Positions 11,800 to 23,159 of a stretch of DNA of 64,000 nucleotides are shown one piece after another (position 1 is the first letter of the stretch; every line of letters begins with the position of its first letter). The stretch comes from Dama dama. Its lineage: Eukaryota > Chordata > Mammalia > Artiodactyla > Cervidae. The stretch covers positions 47,161,501-47,225,500 of the forward strand of contig NC_083698.1 of the NCBI RefSeq assembly GCF_033118175.1, written 5' to 3'. The notes under the pieces are model-generated. The model worked only from the letters and a program-made list of their open reading frames with translations. It was not told where the DNA came from and did not search any database. Made by a program: the position numbers and the translations under genes.

Positions 11800-12750
11800 T
11801 AGAACAGGGACGCGGTTTTGACAAGCAACCGGGACCTGCCGGAGCACCCACTGCCCAGGGAAGTCAGAGAGACTCAGGGAACCTCGGCTGCGAGGCTCGG
11901 GGGTGGAACTGACAGCTCCGGGCGGGACCAAAAAAACCTAAACAGTCTGAGCCGTGCGGACCAGCAAAGCCCACCAGGCCAGAAGAGGCGGAGAGCATCG
12001 CGCACCCCTCAGGCCTGGGACCGGCGGACCCTTCCGGTGCTCGGTCGCCTTAAGGAGCCCGGGTCCGGGCGTCTCCCCGCCCTCTCGCCCTGGAAGCGCC
12101 CTCCGACGAGAGATGAGAAGTCCCAGAGGGGCAAATGAGTCCCCGGGGCGACTCGCGGCCTTCTCCCCTCGCCGACCGTCCCGCCGGCCCCCCACGGGCC
12201 ACCTACCGGGATGCAGGCCGCAACTACTTGGGCGGCAGGGGCGACGCGCCTTTCCCCCGTACGCGCGTCCCCTCTGCCCGCCAGCATCAGCTGAGCTTCC
12301 AGCACAAACACCAGGGCAGCAGCTGGGGTGCCACCCTCCCCCAGCTCCGTCCCGCCCCAGCGGAAGTGACGCAGAGCGGCCGGGTCTACTGGCCGGCTGG
12401 GGAGGAGCTCCTCCGCCTCACTGAGGCCTCTGCCTGCCCGTCAGCCGCCGCTCCGCCCTCCCCAGACATGCGCAATAGAGCACGGCTGAGCGCGGCCGGG
12501 AGACGTGCGTGCGTGCACTTGCCTGCGGGCACCAGCGGAGCCGCAGCCTGGAGACCAGCCGTGGGAGTTTCTTTGGCTCCGCGGGCTTGTGTACAGGGCT
12601 CAGTACGCGCTTAGCTGAGCTAAGCATCCATCTCCGCGTCCATTGAGATTTTGTCCGCGCTCCTTCAGGTTCCCGGAACCCGGGCTGTGTACCAGCCGCC
12701 TGGAGGATGGTGAGCGGCATGGACCGGGGGCCTAACCACTCTGCCGTCAT
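11800..12750 (-). promoter_or_regulatory. PNPLA8: CpG-island promoter, probably of PNPLA8
   Basis: GC content and CpG density rise sharply here against an AT-rich background. An ETS core followed by a CRE-like half site (cggaagtgacgc) lies at 12361-12372, a common arrangement in housekeeping promoters. A minus-strand splice donor CCCG|GTAGGT at about 12207/12206 could end a first noncoding exon starting near 12.3 kb. Distance and strand fit PNPLA8. A plus-strand donor-like GGATG|GTGAGC near 12710 would allow a divergent transcript. The open frames in this block are typical of GC-rich DNA, and I do not call them genes. Confidence 0.6.
12361..12372. promoter_or_regulatory. ETS core plus CRE-like half site
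   Basis: The sequence cggaagtgacgc combines an ETS/GABP core with TGACGC. It lies in the densest CpG part of the island, a plausible place for initiation of PNPLA8. Confidence 0.45.
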
Positions 12751-12759
12751 CATTCCTGA

Positions 12760-14500
12760 GCTTCGCCACTTGGACTAAAAATCGCTGGAAAGCTCTTTCA
12801 CATATGTTATCCTGTTGGCAGTCAGCCAGGAAAGCCCCGCTACCCTCTTCTTTCCAAAGGGTCCCACACTTAACACATTCGTTTTTCAATCCTAACATTT
12901 TATGCCTACCAAGTCTGCAAATAGCCTATACAACCCATAAGGCAAATACAGCTCATGGCCTGTTTCTGTACGTCTGCAAAGTAAGAATGGGCTTTTCATT
13001 TTCAATAGTTTAGGGGGGGGGGGGGGGGAAAGACTTTGGGGACACGTGACATTGACACCAAATTCAAATTCAATGTTCTTTAAAAAAAAATAAAAAGGTA
13101 TTTTTTAGAGCATAGACTTTATATGTCAAGAAGCTTTACTGCTAAAACAGGGAATTTGGATAGTTACTGTAGCTTCCTCTAAATAAGTTGAGGTTAGAAA
13201 ACAGAAAAGTAGCCATTACTCACCTCAAAATGTTACCATGACAGATTCTCTCCTCTCTAGACTTGACTTGTCTCGCACCGGTGAATGTTACTGCTCTAGT
13301 CCATATAAGATGATTGTGAGGTGTTTAAGGAAGGAGTTGTATGAGCTGTCACATAGTGGGTGTTGGACTTACACCTTGTTTTTTCTTTTTAATTAAGAGG
13401 AGGAAGCCAGCTTGCCAGGCTCTTGGGGCACAAATGGCTGGATTATGTACATCATAATGCCTGATAAACCCCTGCAGTGCGTGATCTAGACAGGTTATTT
13501 AGCCATACTATAGTTAAAAGGTACATGCATAAACTAAACTTTAGAGGCATATGGAAGTAACCTTAGTTCCAAAGAGATGTTCCTCCCTATTGTTAAAAAA
13601 ATTATACTTGTTAAAACAATAGACTTTACTTAGGACTTTTGCCATAGATGTCAAGGCTTTTGCAATTGGGGAGAGAGATTGGGCTGAATTACAAATACAA
13701 CAGACACAGTTGGATACGTGTAGCCAAAGAACAGAAAGGCAGGGGCCAGTGGATTGAAAATTACTAAGAGGGGACGCCAAGGGTAGGGGTGATTCTTGCT
13801 AAAGCATTTTAACAAGATTCTTGCTAGAGACTGACCAGTGTGACTAGATATCAAGGTTGGGAGATGTTCTCTAAACTGACTCAGTAGGATTCTTGGTAAA
13901 ATTGGACTTGGAAGACCAAAGCCAGGACCTGGGGAGGAAGCCTTGATGGAAGAGGGCTCAGAGAAATCAAATTAAAGTTTGACAAATGAGAAAGTCTTTG
14001 TCACCATCCAATCATCCATCCCCCCACTTGTTTTCCTTCACTTCCTAATTTAGTCAGACTTTATCAAATATCTAAATTTTTCTCCCTTGCCAGAATTTTT
14101 TTTTAACTCGTGAATTCTTCTCCTTTGCTCTTTCTTTGTCACTGTTGTCCACCTCCATACCTTTAATCCCCATAACTTTAACCAGCCTGAAGTCTGAGGA
14201 TCTTAGTGCAGGATCTCTCAAGTCTTTCCATTGCTCTACATCTTGGCCTCCGTTGCTTTAGTTTAAGCTTTCATCTTCAATCTTGTTAAACTGGTTTTCC
14301 AGCCTGTAACTGACCTCTAACCTAGAGTTATTCTCTTCTGGGCAGCCAAGATAATCTTTCTAAAGTGCAAGTCCAATCACGTGATTTCACTAATTAAAAA
14401 GTTTATGCTTCATCTTCATGGAATCAAGTGCAGGGCATGATATGCGTCAAGCCTAACAAGTTTCCAGCCTTAATTTCACTACTTTCCCCTTGCTCTTTAC
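12760..14500. other. Right flank of the PNPLA8 CpG island, no gene seen
   Basis: This segment holds a run of 16 G at 13013-13028. Near 14.0-14.5 kb there is C/T-rich sequence resembling an old interspersed repeat. A similar-looking segment is at 52.6-53.3 kb. I see no convincing exon. Confidence 0.45.
13013..13028 (+). repeat. Homopolymer run of 16 G
   Basis: Sixteen consecutive G follow TTTA and precede AAAG. The run could form a G-quadruplex and is prone to length errors in assembly. Confidence 0.9.
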
Positions 14501-14576
14501 CCTCTGTCTGTACTTCAGTGTTCAGTCACCCAATCGTGTCTAACTCTTTGTGACCCCAAAGACTGGCCATAATTCA

Positions 14577-17125
14577 GTCAGTTCAGTTCAGTTCAGTGGC
14601 TCAGTCGTGTCCAACTCTTTGCGACCCCATGAATTGCAGCATGACAGGCCTCCCTGTCCATCACCAACTCCCGGAGTTTACTCAAACTCATGTCCATCGA
14701 GTTGGTGATGCCATTCAGCCATCTCATCCTCTGTTGTCCCCTTCTCTTCCTGCCCCCAATCCCTCCCAGCATCAGGGTCTTTTCCAATGAGTCAACTCTT
14801 CGCATGAGGTGGCCAAAGTATTGGAGTTTCAGCTTCAGCATCAGTCCTTCCAATGAACACCCAGGACTGATCTCCTTTAGGATGGACTGGTTGGATCTCA
14901 TTGCAGCCCAAAGGACTCTCAAGAGTCTTCTCCAATACCACAGTTCAAAAGCATCAATTTTTTGGCGCTCAGCTTTCTCCATAGTCCAACTGTCACATCC
15001 ATACATGACCACTGGAAAAACCATAGCCTTGACTAGACGGACCTTTGTTGGCAAAGTAATGTCTCTGCTTTTTAATATGCTATCTAGGTTGGTCATAACT
15101 TTCCTTCCAAGGAGTAAGCGTCTTTTAATTTCATGGCTGCAATCACCATCTGCAGTGATTTTGGAGCCCCAAAAAATAAAGTCTGTCACTGTTTCCACAG
15201 TTTCCCCATCTATTTCCCATGAAGTAATGGGACCAGATGCCATGATCTTAGCTTTCTGAATGTTGAGCTTTTTTTTTTTTTTTTTTTCATTTATTTTTAT
15301 TAGTTGGAGGCTAATTACTTTACAACATTGCAGTGGGTTCTGTCATACATTGACATGAATCAGCCATGGATTTACATGTATTCTCCATCCCAATCCCCCC
15401 TCCCACCTCCCTCTCTACCCAATCTACCCAATCCCTCTGGGTCTTCCCAGTTGAATGTTGCGCTTTAAGCCAACTTTTTCACTCTCCTCTTTCACTTTCA
15501 TCAAGAGGCTTTTTAGTTCCTCTTCACAATCTGCCGTAAGGGTGGTGTCATCTGCATATCTGAAATTATTGATATTTCTCCTGGCAATCTTGATTCCAGC
15601 TTGTGCTTCATCCAGTCCAGCATTTCTCATGATGTACTCTGCATATAAGTCAAATAAGCAGGGTGATGATATATAGCCTTGACATACTCCTTTTCCTATT
15701 TGGAACCAGTCTGTTGTTCTATGTCCAGTTCTAACTGTTGCTTCCTGACCTGCATATAGGTTTCTCAAGAGGTGGGTCAGGTGGTCTGGTATTCCCATCT
15801 CCTTCAGAATTTTCCACAGTTTATTGTGGTCCACACAGTCAAAGGCTTTAGCATAGTCATTAAAACAGAAATAGATGTTTTTCTGGAACTCTCTTGCTTT
15901 TTCGATGATCCAGCGGATGTTGGCAATTTGATCTCTGGTTCCTCTGCCTTTTCTAAAACCAGCTTGACCATCTGGGAGTTCACGGTTCACGTATTGCTGA
16001 AGCCTGGCTTGGAGAATTTTGAGCATTACTTTACGAGCATGTGAGATGAATGCAATTGTGCGGTAGTTTGAAAATTCTTTGGGATTGCCTTTCTTAGGGA
16101 TTGGAATGAAAACTGACCTTTCACAGTCCTGTGGCCACTGCTGAGTTTTCCAAATTTGCTGGCATATTGAGTGCAGCACTTTCACAGCATCATCTTTCAG
16201 GATTTGAAATAGCTCAACTGGAATTCCATCACATCCACTAGCTTTGTTTGTAGTGATGCTTTCTAAGGCCCATTTGACTTCACATTCCAGGATGTCTGGC
16301 TCTAGATGAGTGATCACAACATTGTGATTATCTGGGTCACGAAGATCTTTTTTGTACAGTTCTTCCGTGTATTCTTGCCACCTCTTCTTAATATCTTCTG
16401 CTTTTGTTAGGTCCATACCATTTCTGTCCTTTATTGAACCCATCTTTGCATGAAATGTTCCCTTGGTATCTCTAATTTTCTTGAAGAGATCTCTAGTCTT
16501 TCCCATTCTATTGTTTTCTTCTATTTCTTTGCATTGATCACTGAGGAAGGCTTTCTTATCTCTCTTTGCTATTCTTTGGAACTCTGCATTCAAATGGGAC
16601 TATCTTTCCTTTTCTCCTTTGCTTCTCTTCTTTTCACAGCTATTTGTAAGGCCTTCTCAGACAACCATTTTGCCTCTTTGCATCTTTCCATGGGGATGGT
16701 CTTGATCCCTGTCTCCTGCACAATGTCACAAACGTCCATCCATAGTTCATCAGGCACTCTGTCTATCAGATCTATTCCCTTAAATCTATTTCTCACTTCC
16801 ACTTTATAGTCATAAGGGTTTTGATTTAGGTCATACCTGAATGGCCTAGTGGTTTCCCCTACTTTCTACAATTTAAGTCTGAATTTGGCAATAAGGAGTT
16901 CATGGTCTGAGCCACAATCAACTCCCGGTCTTGTTTTTGCTGACAGTATAGAGCTTCTCCATCTTTGGCTACAAAGAATATTATCAATCTGATTTTGGTA
17001 TTGACCATCTGGTGATGTCCTTGTGTAGAGTCTTTTCTTGTGTTGTTGGAAGAGGGTGTTTGCTATGGCCAGTGCGTTCTCTTGGCAGAACACTATTAGC
17101 CTTTGCCCTGCTTCATTTCATACTG
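14577..17125 (-). mobile_element. BovB LINE, 5'-truncated, with an L1 nested in it
   Basis: This is the longest BovB copy. On the minus strand it runs from the end of the endonuclease domain (TSPDGQYQNQIDNILCSQRW, near 17.0 kb) through the reverse transcriptase to the (TTCAG)n-type end at 14577. The RT carries YAKAFDCVDHNK and the catalytic FRYADD. The open blocks are 16866-17093, 16590-16802, 15424-16593 and 14593-15243. Internal frame breaks and the L1 at 15271-15451 make it non-autonomous. The 5' end of the element is absent. Confidence 0.93.
15271..15451 (-). mobile_element. Short L1 3' end inserted inside BovB
   Basis: The insert starts with a T run (its poly(A) tail on the minus strand) and about 160 bp of the ruminant L1 3' UTR, the same sequence as at 34.89-35.0 kb. 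Direct repeats flank it: tgaatgttgagcttt (15257-15271) and tgaatgttgcgcttt (15452-15466), 15 bp with one mismatch. The duplicated sequence is BovB, so the order of insertion is clear. Confidence 0.9.
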
Positions 17126-17204
17126 CAAGACCATAATTATGGTTCCTCAAATGCCTTGTGCTTTTTCATGCTTCAGTACCTTTGCTTATACCTCCTCCAA
17201 AACT

Positions 17205-18110
17205 AGAAAAGCTTACAAACTAAAGATACTCTTACTATACAATCCAGCAATTGTTATTCTTGGTATTTACCTGAAGGAGTTGGCAACCTGCATATAGATG
17301 TTTATAGCAGCTTTATTCATAATTGCCAAAACTTGGAAGAAACCAAGATATCCTACAGTAAGTGAATAGATAAGTAAACTGTGGTACATCAGATAATGGA
17401 ATATTATTCAGAGCTAAAAACAAACTTCCAGCCATGAAAAGATGTGGAAAAATCTTAAATGCTTATACCAATCTACAAAGGCCATATATTGTGTGATTCC
17501 AACCATATGACATTCTGAAAAGGCAAACTATAGAGATAGTAAAAACAAACAAACAAAAAATCAGGGGTTACTAAGGATTGGGATGGGGGCAGGGTGTGAA
17601 TTAGGCAGAACACAGAGGATGTTCAAGGCAGTGAAAACACTCTGTGATATTTAATGATGGATACCTCTCATTACACATTTGCTCAAACTCATAGAATATA
17701 CATAACCAAAAGTAAACTCTAAGATACACTATGGACTTTGGGTTATTATGTTGTGCCAGTGTACATTCATTGATTGAAACATATATGTACCACTCTGGTG
17801 GGGGTGGCTTTCCTGATGGCTCAGATGGTAAAGAACCTGCCTGCAATGGGGGAGAGCTGGCTTCGGTCCCTGGGTCAGGAAGATACCCTGGAGAAGGGAA
17901 TGGATATGCACTCCAGTATTCTTGCCTGGAGAATCCCATGGACAGAGGAGCCTGGTGGGCTACAGTCCATGGGGTCGCAAAGAGTCAGATTTGACTGAGC
18001 GATATCTTAATCTGTAATGTATGTGTGAAAGCAGAGGTAAATGAGAAATAGCTATACCTTCCTCTCAGTTTTGCTGTGGACCTAAATCTGCTCTGAAAAA
18101 AAGTGTAATT
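17205..18110 (+). mobile_element. Old L1 3' region interrupted by a SINE
   Basis: TACAATCCAGCAATT, TGTTTATAGCAGC and TTCATAATTGCCAAAACTTG are typical L1 ORF2-end blocks. They are followed by a 3' UTR that resumes after the SINE at 17806-18003. Confidence 0.75.
17806..18003 (+). mobile_element. Bov-tA-type SINE
   Basis: The sequence runs from GGCTTTCCTGATGGCTCAGA to AAAGAGTCAGATTTGACTGA, and is about 195 bp long. It lies inside an older L1. Confidence 0.88.
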
Positions 18111-18544
18111 GAAAAGAAAAGAAACAGCAACACTGATTCATTGAATAAAACATGCCTTCCATGCGTGTTTGCTTCCCCAGGTTCCCTGCCACCACGGTAT
18201 TTTTATTTCTTTGTTTATATGCCTGTGAGTTGCCTGTAGGCATGGAGTATAACATGACTATATGTGTATCCTTTGGGTCTAGCATACTACCCAGCAAAGT
18301 GTAGATTCTCTAAAATTCTGTATTATTGAATTGATTTTTAATTTCATTCAGATTACCAGTTAATAAGTTACAAATGGAAATTAAAACCCTTTCATGATTC
18401 TTTTGATGTTAGAAAAAAATTTAAGAGAAAAGAGAAGTTCAGTTCATTTTAAACACTATAAATTCAGTGGTGTGCAAAATAGGAAATTGTCTTCTATTTT
18501 TAATAGTGGGCTAATAATATTTAACATCCTTCAGGAAAAGATCA

Positions 18545-18668
18545 CCCACTCCAATGTTCTTGCCTGGAGAATCCCAGGGATGGGGGAGCCTGGTGGGCTG
18601 CCATCTATGGGGTCGCACAGAGTCGGACACGACTGAAGCGACTTAGCAGCAGCAGCAGCAGCAGCAAC
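18545..18668 (+). mobile_element. 5'-truncated SINE with target-site duplication
   Basis: The right half of a Bov-tA element ends in a (CAG)n tail. The direct repeat aggaaaagatcac precedes it (about 18534-18546) and follows it (about 18669-18681), which shows a relatively recent insertion. Confidence 0.85.
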
Positions 18669-18681
18669 AGGAAAAGATCAC

Positions 18682-19265
18682 ACTTGCAATAATGTTAAAC
18701 ACAGTAATTGTCCGACCCTATATCCTTTGGCTACTAGATAAAATAGGTATCCACATTGCTCCTGTATTATTTATTTGTTCTCATTTGATTTACAAGGTTT
18801 ACCAGTGATCTGTTATAGACCTTTCTTTCTCTAAATCAATAGTCAACTTCTCCTTATATTGATTATTAAAGTTTGGCTTATAAGAACTCTTCAAAGAACT
18901 TCTAGCCTCTTTATTGTTCAAACATAACTCAATGCTCTAGCCCAAATAAATTAAGCAATATTGCTGTAAGATATTTCTCCAAATCATCAAAGTGAAGGAT
19001 ATGCCAGAAAATAATCCTAGAAGAATATATACTGTGGTAGGCAGAATAATGGCCTAATCCCTTGAACTTCTGAATATGTTACATTATAATACATGGCAAC
19101 AGGGACTTTACAGATGTAATTAAGTGTACCGATTTTTAAAAAGGGATATTATCCCAAATTATCCAGGAGGTCTCAATCTAATTACATGAGCTTTTTCTCA
19201 TGCTGGAAGCAGTAGAGATGTGGTAGAAGAAAAGACAGAGAGAAGCCCAGGTGGTAGGGGTGGTT
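18682..19265. other. Spacer between repeats, nothing recognised
   Basis: AT-rich sequence without a supportable exon or element. The 18.11-18.53 kb spacer is similar. Confidence 0.4.
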
Positions 19266-20552
19266 CAAACTGCTGCACAATCGCACTCATCTCACACACG
19301 AGAAAAGTAATGCTTGAAGTTCTGCAAGCTATGCTTCAATAGTACATGAACCAAGAGCTTCCAGATGTTCAGGCTGGATTTAGGAAAGGCAGAAGAACCA
19401 GAGATCAAATTCCCAACATCCGCTGGATCATAGAAAAAGCAAGAGAGTTCCAGAAAAACACCTACTTCTGCTTTATTGACTACACCAAGGCCTTTGACTG
19501 TGTGGATCACAACAAAGTGTGGAAAATTCTTCAAGAAATGGGAATACCAGACCACCTTACCTGCCACCTAAGAAATCTGTATGCAGGTCAAGAAGCAACA
19601 GTTAGAACTGAACATGGAACAGACTAGTTCCAAATTGGGAAAGGAGTGCATCAAGGCTGTATATTGTCACCCTGCTTATTTAACTTATATGCAGAGTACA
19701 TCATGAAAAATGCTGGATTGGAAGAAGCACAAGCTGGAATCAAGATTGCCGGGAGAAATATCAATAACCTCTGATATGCAGATGACACTCCCCCTTACAG
19801 CAGAAAGTGAAGAAGAACTAGAGAGCCTCTTGATGAAAGTGAAAGAGAGTGAAAAAGTTGGCTTATAACTCAACATTTAGAAAACTAGGATCATGGCATC
19901 TGGTCCCATCACTTCATGGCAAATAGTTGAGGAAACAATGGAAACAGTGAGAGACTATTTGGGGGGGCTCCAAAATCACTGCACATGATGACTGCAGCCA
20001 TGAAATTAAAAGATGCTTGCTCTTTGGAAGAAAAGCTATGACAAACCTAGACAGTGTATTAAAAAGCAGAGACATTACTTTACCAACAAAGGTCCATCTA
20101 GTCAAAGCTATGGTTTTTCCAGTAGTCATGTATGGATGTGAGAGTTGGACTATAAAGAAAGCTGAGCACCAAAGAATTGATGCTTTTGAACTGTGGTGTT
20201 GGAGAAGACTCTTGAGAGTCCCTTGGACAACAAGGAGATCCAACCAGTCCATCCTAAAGGAAACCAGGCCTGACTATTCATTAGGAGGACTGATGCTGAA
20301 GCTGAAACTCTGGTACTTTGGCCACCTGATGGGAAGAACTGACTCATTGGAAAAGACCCTGATGCTGGGAAAGATTGAAGGGGTGGGGAGAGGGGATGAC
20401 AGAGGATGAGATGGTTGGATGGCATCACCAACTCAGTGGACATGAATTTGAGTAATCTCCGGTAGTTGGTGATGGACAAGGAAGCCTGGCATGCTGCAGC
20501 CCATGGGGTTGCAAAGAGTTGGACATGACTGAGCGACTGAACTGACCTGAAC
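19266..20552 (+). mobile_element. BovB LINE fragment, RT to 3' end
   Basis: The plus-strand copy begins in the reverse transcriptase (just before DVQAGFRKGRRTRDQIPNIR) and reaches GACTGAGCGACTGAACTGAC. The catalytic region reads as a stop followed by YADD. Several further stops and shifts show it is dead. Confidence 0.9.
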
Positions 20553-20943
20553 TTTTTAGTATAAGTATGTCCCACAAAATGTCTATAAACTGTGTAAAGG
20601 TAATTGTATTAATTTTCTTTTGCTGCTGAAACAAAATATCACAGTCAATGACTTAAATCAAATTTATCTTGTCACAATTCTGTAGGTCAGAAGTCCAGGC
20701 AGGATCAACTGGGTCCTCTGTTCCAGGTCTCCCGAGATCAAAATCAAAGCGTCAACTGGCCTAGGCTGACCTCTGATGGCTCTGTCAGAGGACATTCTTT
20801 TAAAAACTATTTGAGTTGTAGACATAATTCTGTTTTTACAGCTATAGGGCTGAGGTTTTGATTCCTTTGCTGGCTGTTAGCCAGGAGCCGCTCTACACTC
20901 CTAATGCCAGCTGTGTTCCTTGTCAAATTGTCACTCCTTCTCC

Positions 20944-23155
20944 CCACCAACCTTCAGTTCAGTTCAGTTCAGTTGCTCAATCATGTCCGATTCTTTTTGC
21001 AACTCCATGGACTTCCCTGTCCATCCCCAACTCCCAGAGCTAGTTCAAACTCTGGGAGTGATGCTATCCAACCATCTTATCCTCTGTTGTCCCCTCCTCC
21101 TCCTGCCTTCAATCTTTCACGTACTGTTGAAACCTGACTAGGAGAAAGTTGAGCATTACTTTGCTAGCGTGTGAGATGAGTGCAATTGTGTGGTAGTTTG
21201 AACATTCTTTGGCATTGCCTTTCTTTGGGATTGGAATGAAAACTGACCTTTCACAGTCCTGTGGCCACTGCTGAGTCTTCCAAATTTGCTGGCATATTGA
21301 GTGCAGCACTTTCACAGCATCATCTTCTAGGATTTGAAATAGCTCAATTGGAATTCCATCACCTCCACTAGCTTTGTTTGTAGTGATGCTTCCTAAAGTC
21401 CACTTGACTTCACATATCAGGATGTCTGGCTCTAGATGAGTGATCACACCATCGTGATTATCTGGGTCATGAAGATCTTTTTTGTATAATTCTTCTGTGT
21501 ATTCTTGCCACCTCTTCTTAATATCTTCTGCTTTTGTTAGGTCCATACCATTTCTGTCCTTTATTGTGCCCATCTTTGCATGAAATGTTCCCTTGGTATC
21601 TCTAATTTTCTTGAAGAGATCTCTAGTCTTTCCCATTCTATTGTTTTCCTCTATTTCTTTGAACTGATTGCTGAGGAAGGCTTTCTTATCTCTCCTTGCT
21701 ATTCTTTGGAACTCTCCATTCAAATAGGTATATCTTCCCCTTTCTCCTTTGCCTTTTGCTTCTCTTCTTTTCACAGCTATATGTAAGGCCTCCTCAGATA
21801 GCCATTTTGCCTTTTTGCATTTCTTTTTCATGGGGATGGTCTTGATCACTGCCTCCTATACAATGTCACGAACCTCTGTCCATAGTTCTTCAGGCACTCT
21901 GTATATCAGATCGAATCCCTTGAATCTAATTGTCACTTCCACTGTATAATCATAAGGGATCTGAGTTAGGTCATACCTGAATGGTCCTGTGGTTTTCTTC
22001 AATTTAAGTCTGAATTTGGCAATAAGGAGTTCATGATCTGAGCCACAGTCAACTCCCAGTCATGTTTTTGCTGACCGTATAGAGCTTCTCCATCTTTGGC
22101 TACAAAGAATATAATCAGTCTGATTTCGGTATTGACCATCTGGTGATGTCCACGTGTAGAGTCTTTTCTTGTGTTGGAAGAGGGTGTTTGCTATGACCAG
22201 TGCATTCTCTTGGCAAAACTCTATTAGCCTTTGCCCTGCTTCATTCTGTACTCCAAGGCCAAATTTGCCTGTTACTCCAGGTATTTCTTTACTTCCTACT
22301 TTTGCATTCCAGTCCCCTGTAATGAAAAGGGCATCTTTTTTGGGTGTTAGTTCTAGAAGGTCTTGTACATCTTCGTATAACCATTCAACTTCAGCTTCTT
22401 CAGCATTACTGGTCAGGGCATAGACTTGGAGTATTAGAATGGTTTGCCTTGGAAATGAACATAGATCATTCTGTTGTCTTTGAGATTGCATCCAAGTACT
22501 GCATTTCAGACTCTTTTGTTGACTGTGATGGCTACTCCATTTCTCCTAAGGGATTCTTGCCCACAGTAGTAGATATAATGGTCACCAGAGTTAAATTCAC
22601 CCATTCCAGTACATTTTAGTTCACTGATTCCTAAAATGCTGATGTTCCCTATTGCCATCTCCTGTTTGACCACTTCTAATTTGCCTTGATTCATGGATCT
22701 AACATTCCAGATTCTTATGCAATATTGCTCTTTATAGCATCAGACTTTACTTTTATCACCAGACACATCCACAAGTGGGCATTGTTTCCACTTTAGCTCA
22801 GCCTCTTCACTCTTTCTGGAGCTATTTCTTCTCTCTTCTCCAGTAGAGTATTGGGCGCCTAACAACCTGGGGAGTTCATCTTTCAGTGTCATGTTCTTTT
22901 TGCCTTTTCATACTTTTCATGGGGTTCTCAAGGCAAGAATACTGAAGTGGTTTGCCATTCCCTTCTCCAGTGGACCATGTTTTGTCAGAACTCTCCACCA
23001 TGACCCACTCGTCTAGGGTGGCCCTACATGGCATGGCTCATAGTTTCATTGAGTTAGACAAGGCTGTGGTCCATGTGATCAGATTGGTTAGTGTTCTGTG
23101 ATTGTGGTTTTCATTCTGTCTGCCCTCTGATGGAGAAGGATAAGAGGCTTATGGA
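20944..23155 (-). mobile_element. BovB LINE with the 5' end but an internal deletion
   Basis: On the minus strand the element starts at about 23155 and includes the endonuclease domain (GDWNAKVGS and TSPDGQYRNQTDYILCSQRW) and the N-terminal half of the RT. At 21118 it jumps directly to the 3' tail. Against the copy at 14577-17125, about 1 kb is missing, including the RT catalytic core. Confidence 0.88.
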
Positions 23156-23159
23156 AGTT

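Larger units (their letters stand above)
5217..12200 (-). other. PNPLA8: PNPLA8 5' UTR intron (inferred)
   Basis: This AT-rich stretch has no supportable exon between the coding-exon acceptor and the CpG island. It holds an LTR-like block (about 6.19-6.76 kb), a SINE piece (6.93-7.01 kb) and old L1 pieces (7.05-7.64 and 8.47-8.83 kb). A poly(A) run lies at about 8.95 kb. Diffuse sequence at 9.2-10.4 kb resembles ancient mammalian-wide repeats. Its assignment to PNPLA8 depends on the promoter call. Confidence 0.5.

Noticed and set aside
11743..12898. Overlapping long open frames on both strands
   Set aside because: They follow from GC-rich, stop-poor CpG-island DNA. They are proline/arginine/glycine-rich, have no domain and conflict with each other.
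14593..16802. Reverse transcriptase frames as a host gene
   Set aside because: They are BovB LINE coding remnants with internal breaks and a nested L1.
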